A DNA stretch of 64,000 nucleotides from Campylobacter novaezeelandiae (lineage in GTDB: Bacteria > Campylobacterota > Campylobacteria > Campylobacterales > Campylobacteraceae), in the NCBI RefSeq assembly GCF_004323845.1, contig NZ_QPGR01000001.1:186001-250000 (forward strand), given 5' to 3'. The notes under the pieces were generated by a model. That model did not search any database, was not told where the DNA came from, and saw only the letters and a list, made by a program, of their open reading frames with translations. Positions 1 to 8,753 of this stretch are shown in pieces. The translations under genes were made by a program, and so were the position numbers. Each line of letters begins with the position of its first letter. Positions within the stretch are counted from its first letter, which is position 1.

Positions 1-822
1 AGCCTCTTCATTACAAAGATAACACTGGGTTGTTCTTGAAACATATCCAACAGTACCACCTGCTGCAAAAGATGGCTTATCACCACAAAGTTTTTTCTTA
101 ATGACTAAAATTCCGCATCCTCCAATACCTCCTATCAATTTATGAGAACTTATAAATAAAGCATCATAAAATTTACAAGGTATATTTTTATAGGGAATAA
201 AACTTGTAGCATCAAAAGCAACTATACCTTTATAAGTTTTAACTAATTTAGAGATCTTTTCATAATCACTTAAAATTCCTGTAACATTAGAGGCTAAAGA
301 AAAACTTGCAATAATTTGTCTTTTTTTATTTTTCTCTAAAAGCTCTTCTAAAAAAACAAAATCAATTTCTCCGTTTTTATCAAGAGGAACCCTTATACAC
401 TCACAAAGACCTTCCCTAAAAGACAATTCATTAGAATGATGCTCATAAGGGCCCACTATAACTAAAGGCAATTTTTTAATATCTATATTTTTAAAATATC
501 TTTCTTTTACCTTTGGTGGAATATAAATTCCTAATAATTCTTGAAATTTTTTTATAGCACTAGAAGAGCCTGTGCCACAAGAAATTAAAGCAAAATCATT
601 ATCTAGTTTTAAACTTGTTTTAATATCCTGTCTAGCATTTTCATAATACATTTGAGTTTTAAAAGAATGCAAAGAACTATCAGAGTGAGTATTAGCATAA
701 AAAGGCAAAATTTTTGAAATTTTTTTTTCTACGCTTTTTAAAGCTAGGGCGCTTGCTGCAAAATCAAAATAATAACTTCCCTTTTTCAAAATAATATCTT
801 TTCTTAAATCTTCAATTTCCAA
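1..822 (-). CDS. Class V aminotransferase (NifS/SufS-like), 3' end cut by window edge
   Basis: The minus strand reads open from a TTG at 822 to the window edge (274 codons). The protein begins with a region like GSYYFDFAASALAL, then HSDSSLHSFK, a glycine-rich CGTGSSSA segment (PLP phosphate binding in the family) and SSHKLIGGIGGCGIL, which carries the expected PLP lysine (K in SSHK). This is the cysteine desulfurase/class V aminotransferase fold. It resembles the aminotransferase next to flgS in C. jejuni (Cj0791c, from memory). The TTG start is chosen because AAGGA lies six bases upstream. The C-terminus, including any catalytic cysteine loop, is outside the window, so substrate and reaction cannot be assigned. 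It is divergent from the next gene, with start codons touching. Confidence 0.85.
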   Translation of the reverse strand, partial: MEIEDLRKDIILKKGSYYFDFAASALALKSVEKKISKILPFYANTHSDSSLHSFKTQMYYENARQDIKTSLKLDNDFALISCGTGSSSAIKKFQELLGIYIPPKVKERYFKNIDIKKLPLVIVGPYEHHSNELSFREGLCECIRVPLDKNGEIDFVFLEELLEKNKKRQIIASFSLASNVTGILSDYEKISKLVKTYKGIVAFDATSFIPYKNIPCKFYDALFISSHKLIGGIGGCGILVIKKKLCGDKPSFAAGGTVGYVSRTTQCYLCNEEA

Positions 823-1737
823 ATGCAATCCTTTAAAAATTTGCTAAAATTATACAATAATAATTTTATACAAAGGAAAAATATTACTTTTAGTACGTTT
901 GCAAAGACGCATTCTTATTTGCCAATTGATCAACTTTTTGACTTTTATAGCGTTTTTGATGGATTAAATATTTCTTATTTTTCTCTACCTTTTTTTGAAA
1001 GTATTGAAAATATACTTCTTAAAAATTATACTCTATTAAATCAACAATTTTCTTTTGATTTTTTAAGTTCTTATGCATTAAATCTTTTAACAAAAAATAG
1101 TAGAAAAATTTACTCTATCAATAGAAGAATCAATCACTTTAAAGCAAAAGCCATTAGTAATCATTTATTAAAAACAGGAATTTTAAAACTAGAAAAAAGC
1201 AAAGAAGAAAAGATAAAAAAAGATAAAAGAAATAAAATAAAAAAAGAATTAAGAGGATATGTTATACAAGATAAAATTATTTTTAAAAATCATTTTTTAA
1301 GATTCTTTTTCAGATTTTTAAAACCTTATGAACATTTAATTTTAGAAAAAAAATTTGATTTTATTTTAAATTTAATCAAAGAAGAATTAGAATATTATCA
1401 AGGATTTTGTTTTGAGCAACTATCAAGGGAATTTTTAGAGAAAAAATTTAACATCTATCCTGTTGAAAGCTACTGGGATAGAAAAGTAGAACTTGATTTG
1501 TATTATAAAGATAATAATTTAAGCTTTATTGGTGAAGTAAAATTTAAAAATAAAAAAATTTGCAAAAATATTCTTAATGAACTTCAAAGAAAGGCTAAAA
1601 TTTTAAATATAGATGTTGATTATTATATTATTTTTTCAAAAAATGGTTTCAGCAAAGAATTAAATAAAAAACAAAACGAAAAACTGCTTTTATTTGATCT
1701 TAAAGATTTTGAATTCTTATTTAAGGATAATGTATGA
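823..1737 (+). CDS. DUF234-like protein with PD-(D/E)XK nuclease-type motif
   Basis: A basic, Lys/Asn-rich protein of 304 aa without signal peptide or membrane segments. Near residues 218-245 it has ...RKVELDLYY... followed by FIGEVKFKNKK. That ELD-x(n)-GEVK arrangement is the active-site layout of the PD-(D/E)XK nuclease fold in DUF234, normally found C-terminal to archaeal-type ATPases. Here the ATPase part is missing. It resembles the hypothetical gene before flgS in C. jejuni (Cj0792, from memory). Its stop overlaps the flgS start (ATGA), so the two are probably co-transcribed. No good ribosome site precedes the ATG at 823, and this base directly abuts the divergent gene's start. The true start may be further in. 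Function unknown. Confidence 0.75.
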   Translation: MQSFKNLLKLYNNNFIQRKNITFSTFAKTHSYLPIDQLFDFYSVFDGLNISYFSLPFFESIENILLKNYTLLNQQFSFDFLSSYALNLLTKNSRKIYSINRRINHFKAKAISNHLLKTGILKLEKSKEEKIKKDKRNKIKKELRGYVIQDKIIFKNHFLRFFFRFLKPYEHLILEKKFDFILNLIKEELEYYQGFCFEQLSREFLEKKFNIYPVESYWDRKVELDLYYKDNNLSFIGEVKFKNKKICKNILNELQRKAKILNIDVDYYIIFSKNGFSKELNKKQNEKLLLFDLKDFEFLFKDNV

Positions 1738-2750
1738 ATGAAAATATACTTAAAAGTCTTGACTCCAACGAAAAAGAAGTGTTACAAGAAGGATTAAAAA
1801 ATTTAATCGAACAAACCTATGTAATAGAAAACGAATATAAAATTTTAAATGAAAGCTATAATTCTTTAAGAGCAATGGTAAGCGAGATTATAGAAGTTTT
1901 ACCTACTTGCTTATGGGTGCTAGATCCCAAAAAAAATATTATCTTGCAAAATCATCAGGCTTTAAAAAATAAAAATTTACTAGAGCAAATTGATTTAGAC
2001 AAAGAGCATTATGAATTAGAATTTGAGACAAAATTTTATACAATTAAAATCATTAAACAAAGTGATAAAACCATTATTAGTACTACAGATATAAGCGATG
2101 AAAAACGAAACGAAAGACTTGCTAGCATGGGAAGCGTTGCTGCTCATTTAGCACATGAAATCAGAAATCCTATAGGCTCTATTTCTTTACTTGCCTCCAC
2201 TCTTTTTTCAAGAAGTGAATTAAAAAATAAACATATTGTATTAGAAATTCAAAAAGCCATTGCAAGGGTTGAACGCATAGTAAATTCTACTCTACTTTTC
2301 ACCAAGGGCGTTCACATTAATCTTCATACTTTTAATCTTTTAGAATTAAAAGAAGAGTGTGAACAAGCTATAAATTCTTATAATTTTTATTCAAATATAG
2401 AATTTGATATTTCTTTTTTTGATTTAGAAATTCAAGCAGATAAAGCTCTTATTAGCTTAGTTTTACAAAATTTAATTTATAATAGTATAGATGCAATTGA
2501 AGAAAATGAAAGCAAAAATCCCAAAGTTCAAATCAAAGCTTCTCTAAAAAAAGAAAATTTAATTATAGAAGTCTTTGATAATGGGGTTCAAATCAAAGAT
2601 GAAAATTTGGTCTTTGAAGCATTTAAAACTACTAAGCTTAAGGGCAATGGACTTGGACTTTGCCTTTGTAAACAAATTATAGAAACTCATAAAGGAGAAA
2701 TCGGCTTTAAAAAAGAGCCTAAAAATTTTTATTTTACCCTACCTTTATGA
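1734..2750 (+). CDS. flgS: FlgS, flagellar sensor histidine kinase of the FlgSR system
   Basis: Soluble histidine kinase of 338 aa. The N-terminal 130 residues hold a helical segment and a PAS-like domain. The H-box AAHLAHEIRNP places the phospho-accepting histidine at residue 141, the same as in C. jejuni FlgS. The ATPase domain follows, with an N-box (LQNLIYNSIDAIEEN), DNGVQI and GNGLGLCLCKQI. No membrane segments. In C. jejuni, FlgS senses flagellar export-apparatus/rotor assembly and phosphorylates FlgR to switch on sigma-54 genes. It starts inside the upstream gene's stop. Its stop overlaps the tail of dnaE by six bases. An A8 run at about 1929-1936 is a possible slippage site. Confidence 0.93.
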   Translation: MNENILKSLDSNEKEVLQEGLKNLIEQTYVIENEYKILNESYNSLRAMVSEIIEVLPTCLWVLDPKKNIILQNHQALKNKNLLEQIDLDKEHYELEFETKFYTIKIIKQSDKTIISTTDISDEKRNERLASMGSVAAHLAHEIRNPIGSISLLASTLFSRSELKNKHIVLEIQKAIARVERIVNSTLLFTKGVHINLHTFNLLELKEECEQAINSYNFYSNIEFDISFFDLEIQADKALISLVLQNLIYNSIDAIEENESKNPKVQIKASLKKENLIIEVFDNGVQIKDENLVFEAFKTTKLKGNGLGLCLCKQIIETHKGEIGFKKEPKNFYFTLPL

Positions 2751-5700
2751 GCTGCATTTATTAAGAATTTGTTCACTAATGCTATCAGAAATAATAAAGT
2801 CTGTATGATAAAGCAAACAAGAGCCAGAATTTATAACTCTTAAAACAAGCTTTTTATTTCCTTTTTCATTTGGATTGTGTGCATTTCTAGCAATTTCATG
2901 AATTTCATAAACAAGTTCACGATTTAACCTACTTAAATCAAGCTCTATAATATTGCTTTCAAATTCCTTTGGATCTTTAATAAAATCTTGTTTTTTATAA
3001 TTATTTTTTGAATTTACTTTTAAAGCTTTATAGTCTATATTTTTTAACTCTTCTAATGTTTTTACATCTTTTAAAGAAAAACTTACCTTACCCTCATCAT
3101 TTTTATAATTAAGAAAAAATCCATATGCCAAATTCTTACTTTTTTCATCCTTGAAAATTTTTTCTATTTTTTCAATACTTGACTCAAAAACAGTAGTTTC
3201 ATAAGAAGAATAAAAATCTAAAATTTCAAGTTTTGCAAAACGTTTATTGTTTTTACTTACCATAGATTTAAAATCTTCCATTTTTCCAATATTTAAAAGT
3301 TCTCCACTTCCCTTTAACTCTGAAAAATCCATGCTTTTTGTATATTCAATATCTTTAATATCATCAAAAAAACTATCCAACGGGTGACCCGAAATATAAA
3401 TTCCTAAAATTTCTTTTTCATAGTTTAATTTTTCCATTAAATCAAATTCCTCTGAATTTGAAACGATATTAATTTTCACATCTTGAGTTAACTCTTCTTC
3501 TCCAAATAAAGAATTAGCAATATTCCTTCTTATTTCTGCTACTTGCCTTGAAATATCACCTAAATTGTCAAGATTATTAAACAAACATTTTCTTGTATAA
3601 CCAAATTCATCAAACGCGCCTGATTTGACTAAACTTTCTAATGTTCTTTTATTAATTTTAGTTGGATCAATTTTACTAAGAAAATCAGTAATATCTTCAA
3701 ATTCTTTATCTTTCCTTGTCTCTAAAATATTTTCAACCGCAGGAATTCCAACGCTTTTAATTGCTCCAAGTCCATAAACAATAGCATCTTTGCCATCTTC
3801 AAGCTCTATGGCGCTAAATTCACGAATGGCTTTATTGATATTAGGAGGCAATAATTTTATATTCATTCTTTTCATTTCTTCGATATACACAGCAACTTTA
3901 TCAACATTATTTTCCTCGCTTGTTAAAAGTGCTGCCATAAATTCACTTGGATAATAAGTTTTTAAGTAAGCTGTTTGAAATGTAATAAGCGCATAAGCAG
4001 CAGAATGGGATTTATTAAAACCATATCCTGCAAATTTTAAAATAAGCTCCCAAAGATCCTCTGCATCTTTTCTATTATAACCTTGATTTTGTGCCCCATC
4101 TGCAAATTCATCTTTAAGCTTTTTCATTTTTTCAGGATCTTTTTTTCCCATAGCGCGACGCACGACATCTGCACCTCCCAAAGAAAAACCTCCAATAACT
4201 TGAACAATTTGCATTACTTGTTCTTGATAAACTATAACTCCATAAGTTGGTTCTAAAATGTTTTTCAATACATCAAAAGGATATTTAATATCTTTTAAAC
4301 CGTGCTTTCTATCAATGAAATCATCAAGCATACCTGATTCCATAGGGCCTGGACGATAAAGAGCTAAAACCGCAATTAAATCCTCAAATCTTTCTGGTTT
4401 TAATCTTGCATTTAAGCTTTGCATTCCATCTGATTCTATCTGAAAAATGCCTAAAGTATTTCCGCTTTGTATAGTTTTATAAACCTTAGGATCATTAACA
4501 TCTATGCTTTCCCAAACAATATCTTTGTTATAGCGTTTTTTTATAAGATTAATAGCGTTATTAATCACTGTCAAAGTTTTTAGACCCAAGAAGTCAAATT
4601 TAATCAAATCAACATCTTCTAAATGATCCTTAGAATACTGAGTAACCAAATGTCTCTCATCATTTTTACTCTGTCTAAAAAGAGGAGTTTTTTTCCATAA
4701 AGACTCATTAGAGATAACCACACCAGCTGCGTGCATACCTGCATTACGATTTAATCCCTCTAAAGCCTTTGCATATTCCCAAACTTCCAATCCTTTAGGA
4801 TGTTTTTCTATAAATTCTTTAATTTTTGGTTCTTTTTCATAGGCTGCTTCAAGAGTTATTTTAAGTTCTTCTGGAATAAGCTTAGCAAGTTCGTCTGCAT
4901 CAGCTATACTCATATCGCAAACTCTAGCGACATCACGGATTACACCACGTGCTAAAAGCTTACCAAAGGTAATAACTTGTGCAACCTTATCAGATCCGTA
5001 TTTATCAATTACATAATCAATAACTTCAGAACGTCTATCTTGACAAAAATCCACATCAATATCGGGCATAGATACGCGCTCAGGATTTAAAAATCTTTCA
5101 AAAAGTAAATTATAAGGCAAAGGATCAATGTCAGTGATTCTTAAACAATAAGAAACCAAACTTCCAGCCGCTGAACCCCTACCTGGACCAACTGGAATTC
5201 CTTTATCTTTGGCTACTTTTATAAAATCATGAACTATTAACATATAGCCTGAAAATTTCATACTTTTAATGATTTGTATTTCTAAATCTAATCTTTTTTT
5301 GTATTCTTCGTGCTTATTCTCATCAATAAATTTAAGTCTCTCATCAAGTCCTTTTTTACAAAGATACTCAAAAACCATGTCATCATTATCAAAACTAAAT
5401 TCTTTTTCTTGATCTTTTAAGGTTAAATTATATTCTTTTGCATATTCACGTGTAAATTTAAAATTCGGAGGAGTAGGATTACCAAGATTTAATTCTAAAT
5501 TACATTTATTAGCTATTTCTTGTGTATTTTCAATAGCTTCTGGAATATCAGCAAAAAGCTCACTCATTTGTTGTGGAGTTTTTACGTAAAATTCATGAAC
5601 ACTATGACGCATTCTATCAGGATCATTAAGCTTTTTTCCCATAGCTATACACATAAAAACTTCATGTGCTGCTGCTCTCTCTTTAAAGGTATAATGTGTA

Positions 5701-6338
5701 TCATTGGTTGCTATAATTTTAATATCTAATTCTTTTGAAAGCCTAATAATATCATCATCTATAACCCTTTGATCATTAATACCATGACGCATAATCTCTA
5801 AATAAAAATCATCCTTAAAAACTTTTTTATACCAAAGAGCCGCTTCTTTTGCGCTTTCATATCCTTTTGCACCAAAACGAACATTTTTTTCATTTTGATT
5901 ATTTAAGTGCCAATTAACCTCACCTTGCAAACAAGCAGAAGAGCAAATTAAACCTTCGCTATGTTTTTCTAAAATTTTCTTATTAATACGTGGGTAGTAA
6001 TACAAACCTTTTATGTAGCTTTGAGAACTTAGATACATTAAATTCTGATAACCTATTTCGTTTTTAGCATACAAACAAAGATGAAATCTTTGTCTTGAGC
6101 TTTTATCACTAATATCATCGTTATTATGCAAATAAGCCTCAATTCCTATAATAGGCTTTATACCTTTTGCTTTCATTGTTTGATAAAAATCAATAGCCCC
6201 AAACATATTGCCATGATCTGTCATGGCAACACTCGTTGCACCTTGACTTTTTAATGTATCAGCAAGCTCTTTAAGCTTATTAGCTCCATCAAGCAAAGAA
6301 TATTCAGTATGTAAATGAAGATGGGTAAATTGACTCAT
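2745..6338 (-). CDS. dnaE: DNA polymerase III subunit alpha
   Basis: Replicative polymerase catalytic subunit, 1197 aa, full length for the family. The N-terminal PHP domain starts FTHLHLHTEYSLLDGA and contains MTDHGNMFG. The polymerase core has GPGRGSAAGSLV and the catalytic PDIDVDFCQDRR, followed by GLLARGVIRDVAR-type and GGADVVRRAMGKK segments. The helix-hairpin-helix/tau-binding region and an OB-like C-terminus end the protein. It is monocistronic and meets flgS tail to tail with a six-base overlap, leaving no room for a separate terminator. A 10-bp inverted repeat covers its ribosome site and probable -10 element (see separate entry). Confidence 0.97.
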   Translation of the reverse strand: MSQFTHLHLHTEYSLLDGANKLKELADTLKSQGATSVAMTDHGNMFGAIDFYQTMKAKGIKPIIGIEAYLHNNDDISDKSSRQRFHLCLYAKNEIGYQNLMYLSSQSYIKGLYYYPRINKKILEKHSEGLICSSACLQGEVNWHLNNQNEKNVRFGAKGYESAKEAALWYKKVFKDDFYLEIMRHGINDQRVIDDDIIRLSKELDIKIIATNDTHYTFKERAAAHEVFMCIAMGKKLNDPDRMRHSVHEFYVKTPQQMSELFADIPEAIENTQEIANKCNLELNLGNPTPPNFKFTREYAKEYNLTLKDQEKEFSFDNDDMVFEYLCKKGLDERLKFIDENKHEEYKKRLDLEIQIIKSMKFSGYMLIVHDFIKVAKDKGIPVGPGRGSAAGSLVSYCLRITDIDPLPYNLLFERFLNPERVSMPDIDVDFCQDRRSEVIDYVIDKYGSDKVAQVITFGKLLARGVIRDVARVCDMSIADADELAKLIPEELKITLEAAYEKEPKIKEFIEKHPKGLEVWEYAKALEGLNRNAGMHAAGVVISNESLWKKTPLFRQSKNDERHLVTQYSKDHLEDVDLIKFDFLGLKTLTVINNAINLIKKRYNKDIVWESIDVNDPKVYKTIQSGNTLGIFQIESDGMQSLNARLKPERFEDLIAVLALYRPGPMESGMLDDFIDRKHGLKDIKYPFDVLKNILEPTYGVIVYQEQVMQIVQVIGGFSLGGADVVRRAMGKKDPEKMKKLKDEFADGAQNQGYNRKDAEDLWELILKFAGYGFNKSHSAAYALITFQTAYLKTYYPSEFMAALLTSEENNVDKVAVYIEEMKRMNIKLLPPNINKAIREFSAIELEDGKDAIVYGLGAIKSVGIPAVENILETRKDKEFEDITDFLSKIDPTKINKRTLESLVKSGAFDEFGYTRKCLFNNLDNLGDISRQVAEIRRNIANSLFGEEELTQDVKINIVSNSEEFDLMEKLNYEKEILGIYISGHPLDSFFDDIKDIEYTKSMDFSELKGSGELLNIGKMEDFKSMVSKNNKRFAKLEILDFYSSYETTVFESSIEKIEKIFKDEKSKNLAYGFFLNYKNDEGKVSFSLKDVKTLEELKNIDYKALKVNSKNNYKKQDFIKDPKEFESNIIELDLSRLNRELVYEIHEIARNAHNPNEKGNKKLVLRVINSGSCLLYHTDFIISDSISEQILNKCSS

Positions 6339-6340
6339 TA

Positions 6341-6371
6341 ATTTCCTTAAAAATTAAATTCTTAAGGAAAT
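6341..6371 (-). promoter_or_regulatory. Inverted repeat over the dnaE ribosome binding site
   Basis: Perfect 10-bp arms at 6341-6350 and 6362-6371 with an 11-nt spacer. The arm nearest the gene contains the dnaE Shine-Dalgarno (AAGGAAA) three bases before the ATG. The distal arm overlaps a TATAAT-like -10 element on the minus strand (6370-6375). If transcription starts upstream, an RNA hairpin would hide the ribosome site. If that -10 is used, the repeat is instead a DNA operator candidate. The repeat itself is certain; its role is inferred. Confidence 0.5.
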
Positions 6372-6427
6372 TATAGAATTCTAATTCTAAATTTTTTTAA
6401 AATTTTCTATAAATTTAAACTAAAATT

Positions 6428-7006
6428 TTAATTTTCATTTCTAAGCAATGGGATAAGCATTGCCTTATATAAAGCTTCATAAATTTCTTCTCCACATAAA
6501 GATTTTACAAGCTCTAATCCAAATAAAATAGCAGTTGCTGGTCCTGCACTTGTAATAACATTTTTATTAACACACACAGCTTTATTAACCCAAACACCTT
6601 TAAGCATTTTTTCACAACCTGGATAACAAGTAAATTCTCCCTCTAAAACTCCTGCTTCATTAAGAACAATAGGCGAAGCACAAATAGCACCAATAATTTT
6701 TTTATTAGAATGTAATTTTTTAATAATACTTAAAATTGCAGTATTTGCCTTGAGATTACTCATGCCCTCAAAACCACCTGCTAAAGCAATGGCATCAAAT
6801 TCTTTATCTTTAATATCATCAAGAACGAAATCAGCTTTAATTTTAATACCATGCGCCCCACTCACCAAAAGCTCTTTATCTAAAGAACTGATAAATATTT
6901 CAAGATTATCACTTAAGACACTAGCTCTTTTTAAAACATCGCTTATCCCTATAAATTCGGCCTCTTCAAAACCTTGAGCTAGTGGAATTAAAACTTTTTT
7001 AATCAC
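6428..7006 (-). CDS. DJ-1/PfpI family protein (YajL-like)
   Basis: A 192-aa protein of the DJ-1/ThiJ/PfpI superfamily: N-terminal KKVLIPLAQGFEEAEF, with the conserved acidic residue near position 17, and the nucleophile-elbow motif GAICASPIVL, whose Cys is near position 108. It ends with the GPATAILFGLELVKSLCG helix typical of YajL/DJ-1. Members protect against oxidative or carbonyl stress, act as glyoxalase-like or deglycase enzymes, or as chaperones; which applies here cannot be read from sequence. The start is GTG at 7006 with AGGAAA upstream. The stop of a small membrane-protein ORF lies just before it, suggesting a two-gene unit. Confidence 0.85.
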   Translation of the reverse strand: MIKKVLIPLAQGFEEAEFIGISDVLKRASVLSDNLEIFISSLDKELLVSGAHGIKIKADFVLDDIKDKEFDAIALAGGFEGMSNLKANTAILSIIKKLHSNKKIIGAICASPIVLNEAGVLEGEFTCYPGCEKMLKGVWVNKAVCVNKNVITSAGPATAILFGLELVKSLCGEEIYEALYKAMLIPLLRNEN

Positions 7007-7007
7007 T

Positions 7008-7136
7008 TTATTTCCTTTTATATTTTTCTAGTTTTTCTTTTCTTGATCTTGTTTTTTCTTGAATTTGATGGTTAAAACCTATAATTAAACATATCATAAA
7101 AATAAAAAATAAAATCATTATAATCCAGTCAAACAT
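7008..7136 (-). CDS. Possible 42-aa single-pass membrane protein
   Basis: A short ORF just upstream of and co-directional with the DJ-1-family gene. It has an ATG at 7136, a hydrophobic stretch of about 18 residues (IIMILFFIFMICLIIGF) and a strongly basic tail (QEKTRSRKEKLEKYKRK). Its stop is one base from the GTG of the next gene, and its last codons contain that gene's ribosome site. The hydrophobic-then-charged composition and tight spacing favour a real small protein anchored with the C-terminus in the cytoplasm. I do not recognise a family. The upstream ribosome site (GGTGG) is only moderate. Confidence 0.5.
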   Translation of the reverse strand: MFDWIIMILFFIFMICLIIGFNHQIQEKTRSRKEKLEKYKRK

Positions 7137-7253
7137 AGCTAAAACCACCTAAAAATTTATAAAAATTGTAACACAAAAATTTAAAATTAAAGAAAAAATC
7201 AAGACATTTTTTATAAAATAAATCCTTTGTATTTATTATTTTAAGGCTAAAAA

Positions 7254-7994
7254 TTGACTCAAAAAAATATCAAAACATTTATTTTTTTTCTTATAATAAC
7301 TCTTTGGGGATATTTCTCTTTTCCTATAGAAATTTTACAAATTAACACAAATAACGAAATTCAATACGCTTATACAGCTGATGCTAAAGCTTATGTTAAA
7401 AGCTATTTTACCACTTTGCTTTTAACTGTTTCTAGTATCATCATTGGTATAGTACTAGGCTTTTCTTTAGCCATTTTAAGATTTTCTAAAATTAAATTTT
7501 TAAATCTCATTATAGATGAATACATAGATATTATACGTGGCACTCCTGTGATTTTACAACTTATGATTTTCGCTTTTGTCATTTTTACTTTTATTGACAA
7601 TCTTTACGCAGCTATTTTGGCCTTAGGTCTTAATAGTTCAGCTTATATTGCAGAAATTGTTCGTGCTGGGATTAATAGTGTTGATAAAGGACAAATGGAA
7701 GCTGCAAGAGCTATGGGACTAAGTTATAAAATCACTATGAAAGAAATTATTCTACCTCAAGCTATAAAAAGCACTCTGCCTGCTCTTGCTAATGAATTTA
7801 TTTCTTTATTTAAAGAAACTTCTGCTGTTGGTTTTATAAGTGTTTTAGACATCACCATGCAAAGTAAAAGCTTACAAGCTTTACTTTATAATCCAAAACC
7901 TATTATATTTACAGGACTTGTATATTATGTTAATGTAAAAATATTCACCCTGATCGTAAAAAAACTTGAAAAGAGACTAAATAGCAATGATTAA
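7254..7994 (+). CDS. Polar amino-acid ABC transporter permease (HisM/GlnP family)
   Basis: A 246-aa inner-membrane permease with an N-terminal anchor, then about five membrane segments. The EAA loop is clear: [24 protein letters not shown], with GI.S.DKGQ before it, as in the HisMQ/GlnP subfamily that imports polar amino acids. [12 protein letters not shown] is also characteristic. The start is TTG at 7254, seven bases after AAGG. It overlaps the ATPase gene by eight bases. No solute-binding protein is encoded next to it, so a binding protein must be supplied from elsewhere. C. jejuni has a similar pair (Cj0467/Cj0469, from memory). Confidence 0.9.
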   Translation: MTQKNIKTFIFFLIITLWGYFSFPIEILQINTNNEIQYAYTADAKAYVKSYFTTLLLTVSSIIIGIVLGFSLAILRFSKIKFLNLIIDEYIDIIRGTPVILQLMIFAFVIFTFIDNLYAAILALGLNSSAYIAEIVRAGINSVDKGQMEAARAMGLSYKITMKEIILPQAIKSTLPALANEFISLFKETSAVGFISVLDITMQSKSLQALLYNPKPIIFTGLVYYVNVKIFTLIVKKLEKRLNSND

Positions 7995-8715
7995 AATAAA
8001 AAACTTATCAAAGAAATATGGAAATTTAAATGTTTTAAAAAATATTAACATTCAAATTAATAAAGGTGATATTATTGCTATTATTGGGCCTAGTGGTAGC
8101 GGTAAAAGCACATTTTTAAGATGTATTAATAAACTTGAAATAGCAACTAGCGGAGAAATCTACATAAAAAATCAAAATATTTTAGATCCAACAGTTAATA
8201 TTGATCTTGTTAGACAAAAAGTAAGCATGGTTTTTCAACATTTTAATCTTTTTAATAATAAAAATATTTTAGAAAACTTATGTTTAGCGCCCATTAAAAC
8301 AAAAATTTTAACCAAAGATGAAGCTATAAAAAAAGCTAGAATTTTACTTAAAAAAATAGGACTCAATGATAAAGAAAATGCTATGCCTCATCAATTATCT
8401 GGAGGACAAAAGCAACGTATAGCTATTGCAAGAAGCTTAATGATGAATCCTGATGTCATTTTATTTGATGAGCCAACTTCTGCACTTGATCCTGAAATGA
8501 TAGGAGAGGTTTTAAATATCATGAAAGAGGTCGCTAAAGAAGGTTTAACCATGCTTGTAGTTACACATGAAATGGGTTTTGCTAAAAATGTAGCAAATAG
8601 AATACTTTTCATGGAACAAGGAAGTATCGTTGTAGATGAAAATCCTTATAATACTTTTGAAAATCCTGCAAATGAAAGACTAAAAGAATTTTTAAATAAA
8701 GTTTTAAACCATTAA
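7987..8715 (+). CDS. Polar amino-acid ABC transporter ATPase (GlnQ/HisP family)
   Basis: A 242-aa ABC ATPase with all motifs: Walker [10 protein letters not shown] (about residues 34-42), Q-loop VFQHFNLF, signature LSGGQKQR, Walker [15 protein letters not shown] and the H-loop VVTHEMGFA. The segment [15 protein letters not shown] is typical of GlnQ/HisP-type amino-acid importers. It is coupled to the permease by an eight-base overlap and followed directly by a hairpin terminator. Substrate is inferred only at the level of polar amino acids. Confidence 0.93.
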   Translation: MIKIKNLSKKYGNLNVLKNINIQINKGDIIAIIGPSGSGKSTFLRCINKLEIATSGEIYIKNQNILDPTVNIDLVRQKVSMVFQHFNLFNNKNILENLCLAPIKTKILTKDEAIKKARILLKKIGLNDKENAMPHQLSGGQKQRIAIARSLMMNPDVILFDEPTSALDPEMIGEVLNIMKEVAKEGLTMLVVTHEMGFAKNVANRILFMEQGSIVVDENPYNTFENPANERLKEFLNKVLNH

Positions 8716-8721
8716 TTATTC

Positions 8722-8750
8722 AAAAAAGACTTTAATAAAAAAGTCTTTTA
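8722..8750. terminator. Bidirectional hairpin terminator
   Basis: Perfect 10-bp stem, AAAAGACTTT (8724-8733) with AAAGTCTTTT (8740-8749), and a six-base loop. It lies between the converging amino-acid ATPase gene and the AGCS symporter gene. The A/T arms supply a U-rich tail in both directions. Confidence 0.75.
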
Positions 8751-8753
8751 TTA

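Noticed and set aside
5520..5729. Plus-strand ORF inside dnaE, and similar antisense ORFs at 6750, 7403, 8391, 13363, 15634, 17824, 22325, 59738, 60050 and 60500
   Set aside because: They lie antisense to well-supported genes and have composition typical of shadow frames.
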